Below, piece by piece: positions 1-12,657 of a DNA stretch of 64,000 nt. Every line of letters begins with the position of its first letter. The stretch's first letter is position 1. The notes beneath the pieces were generated by a model that saw only the letters and a list, made by a program, of their open reading frames with translations, was not told the DNA's origin and made no database searches. The stretch is taken from assembly GCA_033675265.1 (NCBI GenBank), contig JAUJYZ010000586.1, forward strand, positions 661,501-725,500, in the 5' to 3' direction. A program made the translations under genes and the position numbers. This DNA is from Actinostola sp. cb2023 (lineage: Eukaryota; Cnidaria; Anthozoa; Actiniaria; Actinostolidae).

Positions 1-75
1 TTAAATACCCGTAGAACGTAGCACTGATAGAAGGAGGGGTACAAGGGCGCACCGTCCCCCCCCCCCCCCCCCCCC
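1..75 (+). mobile_element. SINE tail fragment plus poly-C
   Basis: Bases 1-42 match, with small differences, the reverse complement of 13819-13862 and of 49686-49730; all three share a core reading AGCACTGAT.GA.GGAGGGG next to TTTAAATACC. The 13.8 kb copy lies beside a tRNA-like head, so I read this as the tail of the same SINE family cut by the window edge. A run of 20 C follows at 56-75. Confidence 0.5.
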
Positions 76-393
76 TGGAATAACACTTTCTAATGAAGGG
101 GCACGAACGTTAAATATCGTACCTTTAGCTATTTCATAGCCTGAGTAACGGCCCTTGGGGGTTTCGCTACGCGACTACCTATTTCATGATCGATATATTT
201 ATTTTTACTTTATTTTTTATATAGTTTTCCAGAGTTCCCTATTATTACAGTAATAATAAGTAGCATAGACTACTGTTGACCAAATAGTGCTAATAATATA
301 TCCACTGGATTAGGATTTGTCTAAGGGATAGTACTACCCACTCTTTGAACAAACATAAATATTGGTATATTTATTTTTATTTTCAACAAACAG

Positions 394-1185
394 CGCCAAC
401 ACCAAAACGGCCGTCCCTTGTGGACAGTCTTCTTTCTTCCAAGCCATCCCGTCGTTCGTCAGAGGACAACAGAGTTAGTGGGAAAGCTTTGGTACAAGAT
501 GATGATGATGATGACGACGATGATGATGATGACATGGTAATTAGTTCATTTAGGAAAAAGTCCCTGAAGTCACGCCCCTCGTCATCTAAGGATCAGGACA
601 CATGTAAGTTAGAAATTTCCAGGTGGTCGGTTATGTAGGTGGTCGGTTATGCAGGTGGTTGGTTATGCATGCGGTCGGTTATGCAGGTGGTCGGTTATGT
701 AGGTGGTCGGTTATGCATGCGGTCGGTTATGCAGGTGGTCGGTTATGCAGGTGGTCGGTTATGCAGGTGGTCGGTTATGCATGTGGTCGGTTATGCATGC
801 GGTCGGTTATGCAGGTGGTCGGTTATGTAGGTGGTCGGTTATGCATGCGGTCGGTTATGCAGGTGGTCGGTTCTGCATGTGGTCGGTTATGCAGGTGGTC
901 GGTTATGCAGGTGGTCGGTTATGCAGGTGGTCGGTTATGTAGTGGTCGGCCAAAGAAGTTTGACGGCTTCATGATGTTTTCTTTTTCAGTGGCAAGTCTT
1001 TGGTCAGATTCCAATAAAGAGAAGAAAAAGGTGAGAGTTGAGCAGCAGAACTTCCGGCAATAATAATCCATTTGTTGAACGTTCATTTCTTTTTCTTCCA
1101 GAGTTCTTTTGGGTTCAGTTCATTTGGAGACAGTTTTTCATCGTCGAAAAGACGTGTTAACTCAAATCTCGACGAATTCTTTTAG
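394..1185 (+). CDS. C-terminal exons of an unrecognised acidic, Ser/Lys-rich protein (partial)
   Basis: Three exons splice in phase: 394-603 (acceptor AACAAACAG, donor GTAAGT), 990-1030 (acceptor TTTTTCAG, donor GTGAGA) and 1102-1185 ending in TAG. They give about 111 residues: a basic Ser/Pro-rich stretch, an uninterrupted run of 12 Asp, a Lys/Arg/Ser segment, then FGFSSFGDSFSSSKRR and a C-terminus ending NLDEFF. It looks intrinsically disordered; no fold or family is recognised. Earlier exons lie off the left edge. A possible poly(A) signal AATAAA is at 1333-1338. The exon chain is supported by consistent phases (the first junction is phase 1, the second phase 0), not by homology. Confidence 0.6.
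620..950 (+). repeat. 16-bp minisatellite in the first intron of the left-edge gene
   Basis: About 20 copies of a 16-bp unit, GGTGGTCGGTTATGCA with variants TGCGGTCGG and TGTGGTCGG. It starts 16 bases after the GTAAGT donor at 604 and fills most of the intron. Because 16 is not a multiple of 3 and no phase of the repeat makes a stop, it generates spurious open frames. Confidence 0.9.
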
Positions 1186-2390
1186 AATTTTCATTTTGTG
1201 GCAATTTCACAGGAATCCCAATCATTCGTAAAAATGTATAGAGTCATAAAATCACAGGCTGCCCAAATGGGATAAAAATGAAACAGGCAGCCAGCCCATC
1301 GATCAATATATATCCATCTTATTTATTGGCCAAATAAAAGCTGAAATTGATACATTATTAGATATGTAGATATATTTAAACAACATGACATTTAAATCAT
1401 TTATCTTTGTATATCTGATAAAAAGGAGCCAAAAACTATAATATAACGTGGGAGGGAGAATGTAACTGGAAATGGACCTATTCCGCCTGTCGCAGTGATT
1501 TTCCATGTCAGACATCTTGGGATTATTACCAAAGTATTTCTGTATCAATGTATTCGTCCGAAACGTTATACTCGAGCGTATGGTTATCTAATGGCGAGTA
1601 AAACACACCCATATTGCGCAACGTTTCGTGTAATATGTTGTTTAATATTCTGAAACAATAAAAACTTATTTGTCACTTTTCCCAAACAGTCTTATATTGA
1701 AAATAAATAATATACAACAACAACTCTTGATTTGTACCCCTGGTGGTAGTTAGTCATTAGTTAGTGGTAAATAGTCAAAAGAACACATTGGAATTAGGGT
1801 AACTTATAGTGAGTCCAGGGAGGGGAATAGTAAGGGATCATGATTGGGTTTTTAAAGTTTTTCCCAAAGCTGAATCACGGTATTTGTTTCGAGGGTGCAC
1901 CTAATAGGTGAGGTGCGTCTTATACGCGAGAAAATATGTGACAATAACACAATCGTAATTGTTTATTTTATGTTATCTTAAAAGAGGTCTTGTTGACGAA
2001 GACCCATTTTTTAATAACAGTTCTCATATTGTGCTCCTAGCAACAAATTGACCCAAAAATGAAAACCAACACCAAACTGAAGCGTTCTGATAGTTTCACG
2101 AAAAAAACGGGTTGATTTTGCGCATATATACCCGAACTGCAGACAACACCCTAGGTGATTTTGATACAACATGATGTTTTTACATTTTTCCTTATTGTTG
2201 ATGCAGGAGAATTCTCGCGCATGCGCAGACGTTTGACCGCGGTGTGTCCAAGGCCAAGGAGATGCGTGTCCTCTTCTCGTCTCAGTCTCCCTCTTACTCC
2301 CATCGTCATTAATAATTTAGCCAACAGCTAAAAACACCAGGGATCCTTGAATAAAAATCAGTAAACTTTTAAGCATAGATCAAGAACAAG
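1186..2390. other. 3' flank and intergenic DNA, no gene seen
   Basis: AT-rich sequence after the stop at 1185. Besides the possible AATAAA at 1333 and another at about 1656 I see no exon or structured repeat. No open frame here has coding character. Confidence 0.5.
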
Positions 2391-2394
2391 CTAA

Positions 2395-2690
2395 ACGCTC
2401 AACACTGAACAGAAAATCCTTCAAAAGGTTCTATATAAAGTCCCCGCTGTTCAATAAACTGTTGGGTGTTGTGATTACGAGCGATCTCAAATTATGGAAC
2501 TGTCACGTTCAAGATATGTATAATTCCCAATATTTTTTTCATATTGGGAATACATCAGGGGTCGGGTATACTGGGTAACCTTATTGGGTGGGAAGTGGTG
2601 TAATGTATTTTAAAGGGGACTTCGTGTCCTATTGTACAGCACCTGCCTTATGGGCGAATCTTGAAAATAAAAATAAAAAATAAGAAAGTC
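2395..2690 (+). mobile_element. 3' end of a non-LTR retrotransposon (LINE relic)
   Basis: The frame LGVVITSDLKLWNCHV resembles the conserved C-terminal segment of non-LTR reverse transcriptases (LGV-I-DLKW--H). It is followed by a 3' UTR ending in an A-rich AAATAAAAATAAAAAATAA tail. The 3' UTR recurs in reverse complement at 15462-15600, sharing the block reading GACTTCGTGTCCTATTGTAC and the next block GCCTTATGGGCGAATCTTGA. The upstream coding part is missing or decayed, as expected for a 5'-truncated insertion. Confidence 0.7.
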
Positions 2691-2858
2691 GCCAAGAAAA
2701 AAAAACAAAAAAAAACAAAAGTCGCCAAGTGTTTGTACGCTCTGCGTCTTCTTAAGTGCTTCTCTATTTAAAGTGCTTCTCTGTGTATGATCACCAGCAT
2801 ACGTTCCATCTTTGAATGCACGGCATTACAATCTTCCGCAGTCAGCTAGGTGACCAAA

Positions 2859-3094
2859 TAGGCCCTTTGCAGGATTACGATCACGTGGTTGTACAGACTG
2901 GCAAAAACATCTGATTTGAAGAATCTTACATGATATCAGTAGTGACAGTAAAGAAATCTGTTCAAAGTTGAAATGCTATTTTTCAAAGTTTGTTTGCCAG
3001 TCAGCAGAGCCGTTCCCATGGGATCTTCGGCTCAGTGCATTTGTTATTCAAGCGATATATATTTGGCATGTGACTGTAAACTGCAAAGGGCCTA
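2859..3094. mobile_element. MITE with perfect 14-bp inverted ends, TA target
   Basis: TAGGCCCTTTGCAG at 2859-2872 is the exact reverse complement of 3081-3094. If the outer TA is the duplicated target, the ends are 12-bp inverted repeats of a Tc1/mariner-style non-autonomous element of 232 bp. Its right half is shared with a diverged copy near 22029-22185 (common words GAAATGCTATTTTT, CATGGGATCTT, CATGTGACTGT). Confidence 0.65.
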
Positions 3095-3617
3095 AATTAT
3101 CAAGGATTTACAGTGTGGACACTCGAACCGTGAACACTTCAAGTTTTTTTCGAACTTTTTTTTCGAACTTTCTATTGCCTCGTAGCCTCTCAAATGCAGC
3201 ATTGAGTGTAAATACACTTAGTGATCAAAATAAATCATTTTTCTGATCAATTTGCTCAATCGATAATTTATATATTTGTGTTAGAAAAAAAACTAAGTAA
3301 AATGACTCACAATTTCTTTTTAGATTCTAGTAAAGCCATTTGTAAAGCCAGGAAAACAGAGGACCGAGGGCATTATAGGATATTGATGCCCGCAAGTGAT
3401 GTCAATATATCATGCGCGCGAATGATGGTTTGCAAATTTTACTGAATTTGCCGCAGATTTACGTGACGTCATAATTCTGCGTCAAAATGTATATTAGCTG
3501 CTTGAAAATTAAAACAAGATGGCCGAAGGCGAAGTTGAGTTGAGTCACTTCTCGATAGACTTAGGCTTTCTTTTGAACTAAATCCTTGATAATTTAGGGC
3601 TTAGGAAATATAAATGA

Positions 3618-3753
3618 TATTAATGTGATCTTTTTTCGGGCATAATGGGTTTTTAGGCCCATGAAGTTCATTTATGCCCTCGCTGCGCTCGGGGATAAAT
3701 AACCTTCATTGGGCCTAAATAAACCATTATGCCATTAAAAGATCACATTAATG
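3618..3753. mobile_element. Foldback element
   Basis: The arms ATTAATGTGATCTTTT (left) and AAAAGATCACATTAAT (right) enclose a second inverted pair (CATAATGGGTTTTTAGGCCC and GGGCCTAAATAAACCATTATG). The core reads CCCTCGCTGCGCTCGGGG. A wider inverted pair around GCGATTTGCAAAAATT lies at 3759-3776 and about 4000-4015, so elements appear nested. Confidence 0.6.
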
Positions 3754-4312
3754 TTACAGCGATTTGCAAAAATTCTGTAAAATCCTAATATATTGATATA
3801 TCGATATATAGTAATTTGCATAATCCTAATTCTTTGATTTTAGCTATTATTAAACCTGAAGCTAAACCTAAGTAACCTTTGTAGTATGTATGTGAAAAAA
3901 CAATTGAAAAATTTGAACTTTAGAGGGCTTATTCAGCAATTTTATGATGAAAATTACCCACAATGCACCCGATATATTGATATATATTGCTTTTACATAA
4001 TTTTTGCAAATCGCTTTATATTGAATAAATTTAAGATAGATTTGATCACCATGAACATTTATCAGAACAATCGAACATTGAACCTTTATTAGAAATTGAC
4101 AGTTATTGGAACTACATAAAGAACAATGCATGCTGGATAAATAAGAAACATAATTTTCTTTATCTTTATAATATTGTTATCATATCAGTTTACCTCGACA
4201 TCGTTTTACGTAGAGGGTGGAGATTTCGGCCCCCTCCTCGCTATCCCGGTGCTATACAAAACTAGGTACTACGTACCGACATTGAATTTTCCAAGAAAAC
4301 TCAACATACTTA

Positions 4313-4610
4313 TACAGCTATTTCAAAAAAGGTTGGTGAAGGTTTTGTTGCATCTTGCATGTTGCATGTTGCATACCAAGCCCGAAATGCACTATGGGCG
4401 ATGTGAATGGAGTCAGCAAAAGGTCACTGACAACAATATGGACTCTGGGAATTTTCCCAAACTTTATCTTCACAATATGAAGCCGGCATATTTTCTTCTG
4501 TATTTGCATGCAGACATTGTTTACATATGATCCACAATACATTTCGGGCTTGGTATGCAACAAACAAGATGCAACAAAACTGGCACCAACCTTTTTTGAA
4601 ATAGCTGTAT
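4313..4610. mobile_element. Mariner-like MITE with TA flanks
   Basis: The left end TACAGCTATTTCAAAAAAGG is matched in inverse at the right end, ending at 4610. TA dinucleotides flank both termini (4313-4314, 4609-4610). The arms continue inward through GTTGCAT and GCCCGAAATG (left) and CATTTCGGGC (right), giving long subterminal complementarity. No transposase is present. Confidence 0.65.
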
Positions 4611-4723
4611 CGTATCTTAACATATCTAAACTATTAGCTATCTATATTATCATGTTACGTGCTACCAACGAATAACGGAAATGTTATAGAAAAAGTCAAT
4701 AAAAAGCATTTTAAAAAGGTATT

Positions 4724-4917
4724 TACTTATTAATTGTTATTATTATATTATTGTTAATACAATTATTATTAGTATTAGTATTAGTATTAGTATTATTATT
4801 ACTATTGTTATTAATACAATTATGATGATTATTATTACTATTGTTATTATATTATTATAATTATTATTATTATTAATACAATTATTAGTAGTAGCAGTAG
4901 TAGTAGTAGTATTACTA

Positions 4918-4970
<53 letters not shown>

Positions 4971-5000
4971 TTATTATTTTATTATTTTATTATTTTATCA

Positions 5001-5093
<93 letters not shown>

Positions 5094-5095
5094 TT
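4724..5095 (+). repeat. (TTA)n / (TTATT)n microsatellite
   Basis: Nearly pure TTA triplets with interruptions. The poly-Leu open frame it creates is an artefact. Confidence 0.95.
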
Positions 5096-5126
5096 ATTCA
5101 TTAATTAAGGGAAATTCGAGTCTGAA

Positions 5127-5753
5127 GTTTACAGTGCGACTACACCAACCAAAGCCAGCCAAACAGATTTTCATTCAAATTATCCAATCACAATATTGCC
5201 CTATATCACTATGACGTCACATCAAAACAATCTATTGCTTAAACGCTATAGCCTCCTAAAGCAGACGCGTGTCCAGGTTTCCGTTTTACTTCGCCGGTAC
5301 TAAGCTTAGTACCGGCGAAGTAAAACGGAAGCCTGGACACGCGTCTGCTTTAGGAGGCTAAAACGCTAAGGATCATGGTCACGAGAGGGGGACAAAACAG
5401 CAACCACACAAAGGATTTCGCAAATAAATGTTTTTTACAGACCGTCTGAAAGTGATAAAAGTCATCAAACACAGTAAATATTGTGGGAAAAGCATCGATG
5501 GACATAATATCTGGAAACCATAATGGCATAGGGCAATTGAGTATCTAATCAATTAATAGAATCTGCACAAATTTTCGCATCTATTTTACTTTAGTTTAAA
5601 AACTGTTTCTTGTTCACTCTTGATCATATACATATACAATTTAAAAATTGTAGAATTCGACATCATTCTGTTATTCAGCGTCACAAATGTGATTAGAAAA
5701 TTTGACTCAAAATTTGTTTGGGTGGCCTTGGTTGGTGTAGTCGCACTGTAAAC
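5127..5753. mobile_element. TIR element of 627 bp carrying a nested palindrome
   Basis: The left terminus GTTTACAGTGCGACTACACC (continuing AACCAAAG) at 5127-5154 is the inverse of 5727-5753, making 26-27 bp inverted repeats. The interior has no coding frame. A palindrome sits inside (separate entry). I do not see a clear target duplication. Confidence 0.65.
5249..5360. other. Near-perfect 112-bp palindrome
   Basis: Two 56-base arms meet at AAGCTT (5302-5307) with no spacer and one or two mismatches (for example GGTTTCCG against CGGAAGCC). It would extrude as a long hairpin. It lies inside the 5127-5753 element and looks like a young foldback insertion. Confidence 0.85.
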
Positions 5754-5973
5754 CAGCCGAGTACGAAAGACGAAAACTTGATAGTGGACTCAATCTCTTC
5801 CTATAGCTGTTAGTCTTCACCGCATTCAAAATCCCGACTCGAATTTCACCTTTCTAAGAGCTTTTCTAAACTCATCTACTTTGGCCTGTGCCGGGGAGTA
5901 GATTTTGCTTGTATACGAAGGACTATGACAAAACGATTTACAGTTCAGTGCACGTTGAATTAAGATTGAGTCT

Positions 5974-6359
5974 TTATCCATTAATGTCGCCCAGCAGTAC
6001 TTTACCAATCACTACCAACAAGCAAGTCATTGCACTAGTAAGCGTGTTTCCAGTCGAGTCGGTGTTGCAAAGATTCCCAAAGCAACAAGATACGTCACAA
6101 CTACTTAGCTTTCCGGTCTTATTGAAGTTATTGCACACCAAATCTTTAATGTTACACAAATATGCCCCACTGCAGTTGCGCATTTCTTGCTCAACGCCTC
6201 CAGCTGTCATCTTCACTCGCACACAACGATCCTGCTGCATTCCAGGAATTAGAGCTGCGCCACATGTCTGCTTGGCTGGGTTCTTGCAGTCTGCTTTTGC
6301 AACTGAACTTCCAGATATGTTCAAATTTGACTGACAGGAATAGCAAGAGAGATCAGAAC
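5974..6359 (-). CDS. LU gene exon 4: second three-finger domain and C-terminal tail
   Basis: The acceptor CTTTTCCTAG precedes base 6359 and the exon enters in phase 1 (GGT split after its first G). It encodes SDLSCYSC through CCFGNLCN, then the hydrophobic tail and the stop. The whole LU domain is in one exon, unlike domain 1, which is split. 5754-5973 is the 3' UTR side, with nothing else recognised. Confidence 0.85.
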
Positions 6360-9300
6360 CTAGGAAAAGATATAACATGAAGACTTCGCTTATACTTATA
6401 CAATAAATACTGGAAACATATCCCGGGGGAATCGGTAATGTATGCAGTTATGTACGTGCATACATACCCGAGGGTCCAGAGAGTTTAGGTCCCTACATAC
6501 AAATACCCTAGGGTCCAGCGGGTTTAGGTCCCTGCATACATACCCGAGGGTCCAGTGGGTTTAGGTCCCTGCATACATATACCCTAGGCCGGGTCCAGTG
6601 TGTTTAGGTCCCTGCATACATACGCGAGGGTCCAGCGGGTTTAGGTCCCTGCATACATACCCGAGGGTCCAGTGGGTTTAGGTCCCTGCATACATATACC
6701 CTAGGCCGGGTCCAGTGTGTTTAGGTCCCTGCATACATACGCGAGGGTCCAGCGGGTTTAGGTCCCTGCATACATACCCGAGGGTCCCGTGGGATTAGGT
6801 CCCTGCATACATACCCGAGGGTCCAGTGGGTTTATGTCCCTACATGCATATACCCTAGGCCGGGTCCTGTGAATTTATGTCCCTGCATACATACGCGAGG
6901 GTCCAGTGTGTTTAGGTCCCTACATATATACCCGAGGGTCCAGTGGCCTGCATACATACGCGAGGGTCCAGTGGCCTGCATACATACCCGAAGGTCCAGT
7001 GGCCTGCATACATACCCGAGGGTCCAGTGTGTTTAGGTCCCTACATGCATATACCCGAGGGTCCAGTGGGTTTATGTTCCTGCATACATATACCCGAGGG
7101 TCCAGTGGGTTTTTATCCCTGCATAAATACCCGAGGGTCCAGTGGCCTGCATACATACGCGAGGGTCCAGTGGGTTTATGTTCCTGCATACATACACGAG
7201 GGTCCAGTGTGTTTAGGTCCCTGCACATACATACCCGAGGGTCCAGTGGGTTTAGGTCTCTACATGCATATACCCGAGGGTCCAGTGGGTTTATGTTCCT
7301 ACATGCATACGCGAGGGACCAGTGTGTTTAGGTCCCTGCATATATACCCGAGGGTCCAGTGGCCTGCATACATACGCGAAGGTCCAGTGTGTTTAGGTCC
7401 CTGCATACATACCCGAGGGTCCAGTGGGTTTATGTTCCTGCATACATACGCGAGGATCCAGTGTGTTTAGGTCCCTGCATATATACCCGAGGATCCAGTG
7501 GCCTGCATACATACGCGAGGGTCCAGTGTGTTTAGGTCCCTGCATAAATACGCGAGGGTCCAGTGTGTTTAGGTCCCTGCATATATACCCGAGGGTCCAG
7601 TGGCCTGCATACATACCCGAGGGTCCAGTGTGTTTAGGTCCCTACATGCATATACCCGAGGGTCCAGTGGGTTTATGTTCCTGCATACATATACCCGAGG
7701 GTCCAGTGGGTTTTTATCCCTGCATAAATACCCGAGGGTCCAGTGGCCTGCATACATACGCGAGGGTCCAGTGGGTTTATGTTCCTGCATACATACACGA
7801 GGGTCCAGTGTGTTTAGGTCCCTGCACATACATACCCGAGGGTCCAGTGGGTTTAGGTCTCTACATGCATATACCCGAGGGTCCAGTGGGTTTATGTTCC
7901 TGCATGCATACGCGAGGGACCAGTGTGTTTAGGTCCCTGCATATATACCCGAGGGTCCAGTGGCCTGCATACATACGCGAGGGTCCAGTGTGTTTAGGTC
8001 CCTGCATACATACCCGAGGGTCCAGTGGGTTTATGTTCCTGCATACATACGCGAGGATCCAGTGTGTTTAGGTCCCTGCATATATACCCGAGGATCCAGT
8101 GGCCTGCATACATACGCGAGGGTCCAGTGTGTTTAGGTCCCTGCATACATACGCGAGGGTCCAGTGTGTTTAGGTCCCTGCATATATACCCGAGGGTCCA
8201 GTGGCCTGCATACATACGCGAGGGTCCAGTGTGTTTAGGTCCCTGCATACATACCCGAGGGTCCAGTGGCCTGCATACATACGCGAGGGTCCTGTGTGTT
8301 TAGGTCCCTGCATATATACCCGAGGGTCCAGTGGCCTGCATACATACCCGAGGGTCCAGTGGGTTTATGTTCCTGCATACATACGCGAGGGTCCAGTGTG
8401 TTTAGGTCCCTGCATACATAGCCGAGGGTCCAGTGGCCTGCATACATACCCGAGGGTCCAGTGGGTATAGGTCCCTACATGCATATACTCGAGGGTCCAG
8501 TGGGTTTATGTCCCTGCATACATACGCGAGGGTCCAGTGTGTTTAGGTCCCTGCATATATACCCGAGGGTCCAGTGGCCTGCATACATACGCGAGGGTCC
8601 AGTGTGTTTAGGTCCCTGCATACATACCCGAGGGTCCAGTGGCCTGCATACATACGCGAGGGTCCAGTGTGTTTAGGTCCCTGCATATATACCCGAGGGT
8701 CCAGTGGCCTGCATACATACCCGAGGGTCCAGTGGGTTTATGTTCCTGCATACATACGCGAGGGTCCAGTGTGTTTAGGTCCCTGCATATATACCCGAGG
8801 GTCCAGTGGCCTGCATACATACCCGAGGGTCCAGTGGGTTTATGTTCCTGCATACATACGCGAGGGTCCAGTGTGTTTAGGTCCCTGCATACATACCCGA
8901 GGGTCCAGTGGCCTGCTTACATACCCGAGGGTCCAGTGGGTTTAGGTCCCTACATGCATATACCCGAGGGTCCAGTGGGGTTAGGTCCCTGCATATATAC
9001 GCGAGGGTCCAGTGTGTTTAGGTCCCTGCATACATACCCGAGGGTCCAGTGTGTTTAGGTCCCTGCATACATACACGAGGGTCCAGTGTGTTTAGGTCCC
9101 TGCATACATGCGCGAGGGTCCAGTGGGGTTAGGTCCCTGCATACATACCCGAGGGTCCAGTGTGTTTAGGTCCCTGCATACATACCCGAGGGTCTAGTGG
9201 GTCCTTTTGTTGGAATTGGTCCACCACTGTTACAAAGGTCCTTTTGACAACAGCCGATCTCACACTTGGTAAGCTTGCCTGTAATGTTAGCAGCCTTGCA

Positions 9301-12300
9301 AGTGGCATCAGCAAGAGCGCAAGGCAGGAAGGAGGAGCAGTTTCGTATCTCTTGATTGACAGTCAGTACATTCTCTCCAACTTTTGTTTTCCTTGCAAAC
9401 CTTCAATAACACAAACAAACAAAAAGTCATGAAAGTGTTATGTCGTCTGTAGCGAGATTGTTCACCCGGTTTTTCATTGGTTACTTCTGCACTCCTTCTC
9501 TACACGTATAGTGGTTATCTGTAAGATGCATGACAGGCCCGAAAGGGATTGACGAGATGGGAGGGGGGGGGGAGGGGAGGGGAGGGGAGTGGAGAGGGGG
9601 AGGGGAGGGGAGGGGAGGGGAGAGAAGGGGAGGGGAGAGGAGGGGAGGGGAGGGAGGGGGGAGGGGAGGGGAGGGAGAGGGGAGGGGAGGGAGAGGAGGG
9701 GAGGGGAGAGGAGGGGAGGGGAGGGGAGAGGAGGGGAGGGGAGAGGAGGGGAGAGGAGGGGAGGGGAGGGGAGGGGAGGGGAGGTAAGGGGGAAAAATCC
9801 CACGAAAAGGCGGCAGTTGTTCAAATCGATTGGATATTATGGATTAGTAGTGCCGTGAATAGAGGGAAATCCTCACACAGACAGCCCAACCTGCATATGA
9901 TGGGTTTCCTGTGGTAGCGCGCGCGGAATACGTATTATATTGGGCTCCCTGTGTTTTACACACGGAATCGTACGCATTTACGTGCAATCTCGCGCGTTTG
10001 CGCAGTTGAACGTAATGATTTATCCAACGGAGACAGTACGATCCACTCATTGAACAACTGTATGGAGCCTGTGAAAGATTACGTTCAAGTGATTGATGAA
10101 GGGTACGTATATACATAAGCGCAAATACCTTTGAGTAATACATCGAAAAGGGCCCGTCGAATCTCCTGGTGCTCTAGTACAAGTAATTGGCCTTGGTGGA
10201 ACACAGGTAGGCTTTGGAATGCCGGGAATCCCAGTGGAGGTGCTGCACGCGTAGTCGTAGCATTTGAGAGAGTTCCCTGACAAAGAGAATTCAAAGAAGA
10301 TAAGACCTCTACATCGGCTTCCCCACACCTTGATACTATAAGTAACGACGTATTGTACATTTGTAACCGATGAGCAAATATGTATCAGCGGCCAGGGAGG
10401 GAGGTGCAGGTTTATTTTATTTTATTTTTAAGTAAAGCGAACTTTCAATCTTTGCATCTTTTAATTAGCCACTTTGGAAACGAGTAAAGGACTGGGGACG
10501 AGTTTTTAGAATTAATCTAATTAAGAAATGAACCCCATCACAAGAAAGAGCATGTCAGAATTAGTAAGTTTCAGGAGTTTAATAGGGTTTGGACAATCAG
10601 CAAATGAACTGCAGATATTTAAAAACTGCACTGAAAAACTGCAAAGCAATGTATGGTTAGGGAGATGCTTGTTTGAGATATTTGGAAAGCTGTTACTCGT
10701 TCAATATCTAACTCAACCCGGCTATCGAAACTTTGTAAACTTACCGTTAATTCTGACATGCTCTTTCTTGTGGGTTCTTCCAAAGTGGCTAATTTAATTT
10801 GTTCTCAACGAGGTCAATTCAGGAAAATATCAGACCGAGGTCTTGACAGTATACAGACCCTAGAAGTAGACGAGATCTGTACAAAAAAAGACCGAAGTCT
10901 TGACAGTATACAGACCCTAGAAGTAGACGAGATCTGTACAAAAAAAGACCGAGGTCTTGACAGTATACAGACCCTAGAAGTAGACGAGGTCTGTACAAAA
11001 AAAGACCGAGGTCTGATATGTCCCTGTACTGATCTAGCAAAGGAGGTTAAAAGTTGTTTATTATATGACTGTTAGGTTCGTCACAATTTGTTTACCACTT
11101 CGTTGGTATCACTGTTTTCCGCCATGTTTGTTGTTTTCATTGATCCCATCAGGATAATAAAATTCACTAGTTCTGAATGTTCTTCGTCTTCACTGGATTG
11201 CATTTCTATTTAGTTTTCTTTTTGTTGCGACTATTTTCCTTTGCAGCTATATATGAAGACGTGACGCCGCCATTCAGTTGAAAATAGCGAGAAGATGCAA
11301 GACGACAAACACTTCAGTTTAATTAAAACAGTTTGCGATGCGTGAATCACAAGCAAGAACCGTTAGGTAACTCAACGCGGAAACTCAAATCAGTTTGTTA
11401 TAAAATTTGCTCGTTAAAATTTGCAACATAAAATGAAACAAAAAACACGAACCTCAGGCCTCTTCATACTTTGCTCCCTTAAAAAGACTTGAAGCTGTTC
11501 ATTTAGCCGATAAAATCATGAATACAAGGCAAATTCAAAACCAAATTTTGTTTTGGCCACGTATACTGTTTCAAGTCATCTTCGCCGATGTTTTCCGCGT
11601 TGCCAATCAGTTTCTTCCGTTTCTTAAACATATTCTAGAGTGCAAACACTAAAACCGTGGCACAGTACAAACTCATAGTGCTAAATAGCACCAATAAAAC
11701 AATAGAAAACAAAAGACATTGCACTATTTAGTGCTAATCAAAGTTAGCACTGCTTCATGGTTTTAGTGTTTGCACTTTAGTATCGAAATGAACTTAAATT
11801 CTATCATTTAACCGAAATTTCAGTAGATTCTGGGCTCCAAGGTACATGTATGCTCCAATAACATGATTAACTGTAAGTCTCAGTAATGATCTGATAGCCG
11901 GAACTGGCGGTTAAACTAGTAGAGACTGCGTTGGTATAATAATATTATAACAGTTTCTCATATATCTAAAGTACGTACACTGACTGGGGACGAAGGACGT
12001 CGGTAAATCATTTTCCTGTTTTGCACGTTGTCAAAGTTTCATTCTATTTACACCGTAGTCTCAGTATCTCTCTCTCTCTCTCATTTGATTCTATACACAT
12101 ATAATCAAATGCTCTCTATATAAATGATAACCCTTTCCTTTCAATCCGACACTGAGAATCTGGGTGGACTGGGTGTCCAATGGCATCTATTAGCATCAAG
12201 ACTGACTGATAAATAGATAGTACAGCCTTTTTGTAGTTGTATAGTTGAACTTATATTAAATACACACTGTCGATAATGCGCAACTTACTTTTTACATAAC

Positions 12301-12626
12301 TATTAAATAACATTACAGTCGGTATTAACACTGCTCACACGAGTACGGTTTGCAAGTCCTTCAATCAGTACATTGTACATGAGGGTTTTGTAAAACTACC
12401 TTGGCGGATTCGTTTTGTAAGCGTTGGCGTGAGTGCCATATTTTATGTACATACGGTATTTTAGCTTTTGGATTGATTTACTTTCTTGATATATTATCTT
12501 AGTGCCTTTTGAAAATGTTATGTTATAAGATGTTAATATTATATTAGTTTCTGTTTTTTGAAGATGTAGAGATGCTTCAATTAAACCGTTCTTCTTCTTC
12601 TTCTTCTTCTTCTTCTTCTTCTTCTT

Positions 12627-12657
<31 letters not shown>

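Noticed and set aside
5826..6008. 60-codon minus frame downstream of the LU gene stop
   Set aside because: Overlaps the LU exon in another frame and continues into the 3' UTR; a shadow.
6906..9058. Many open frames of 60-215 codons on both strands with repeated GPV/TRGSS patterns
   Set aside because: They lie wholly inside the 37/28-bp minisatellite, appear in several frames at once and consist only of the repeat.
9530..9917. Gly/Arg/Glu-rich frames
   Set aside because: Direct translation of the (GGGGA)n tract.
10528..10797. 89-codon plus frame as a gene
   Set aside because: It is covered by a MITE with inverted ends and has no recognisable domain.
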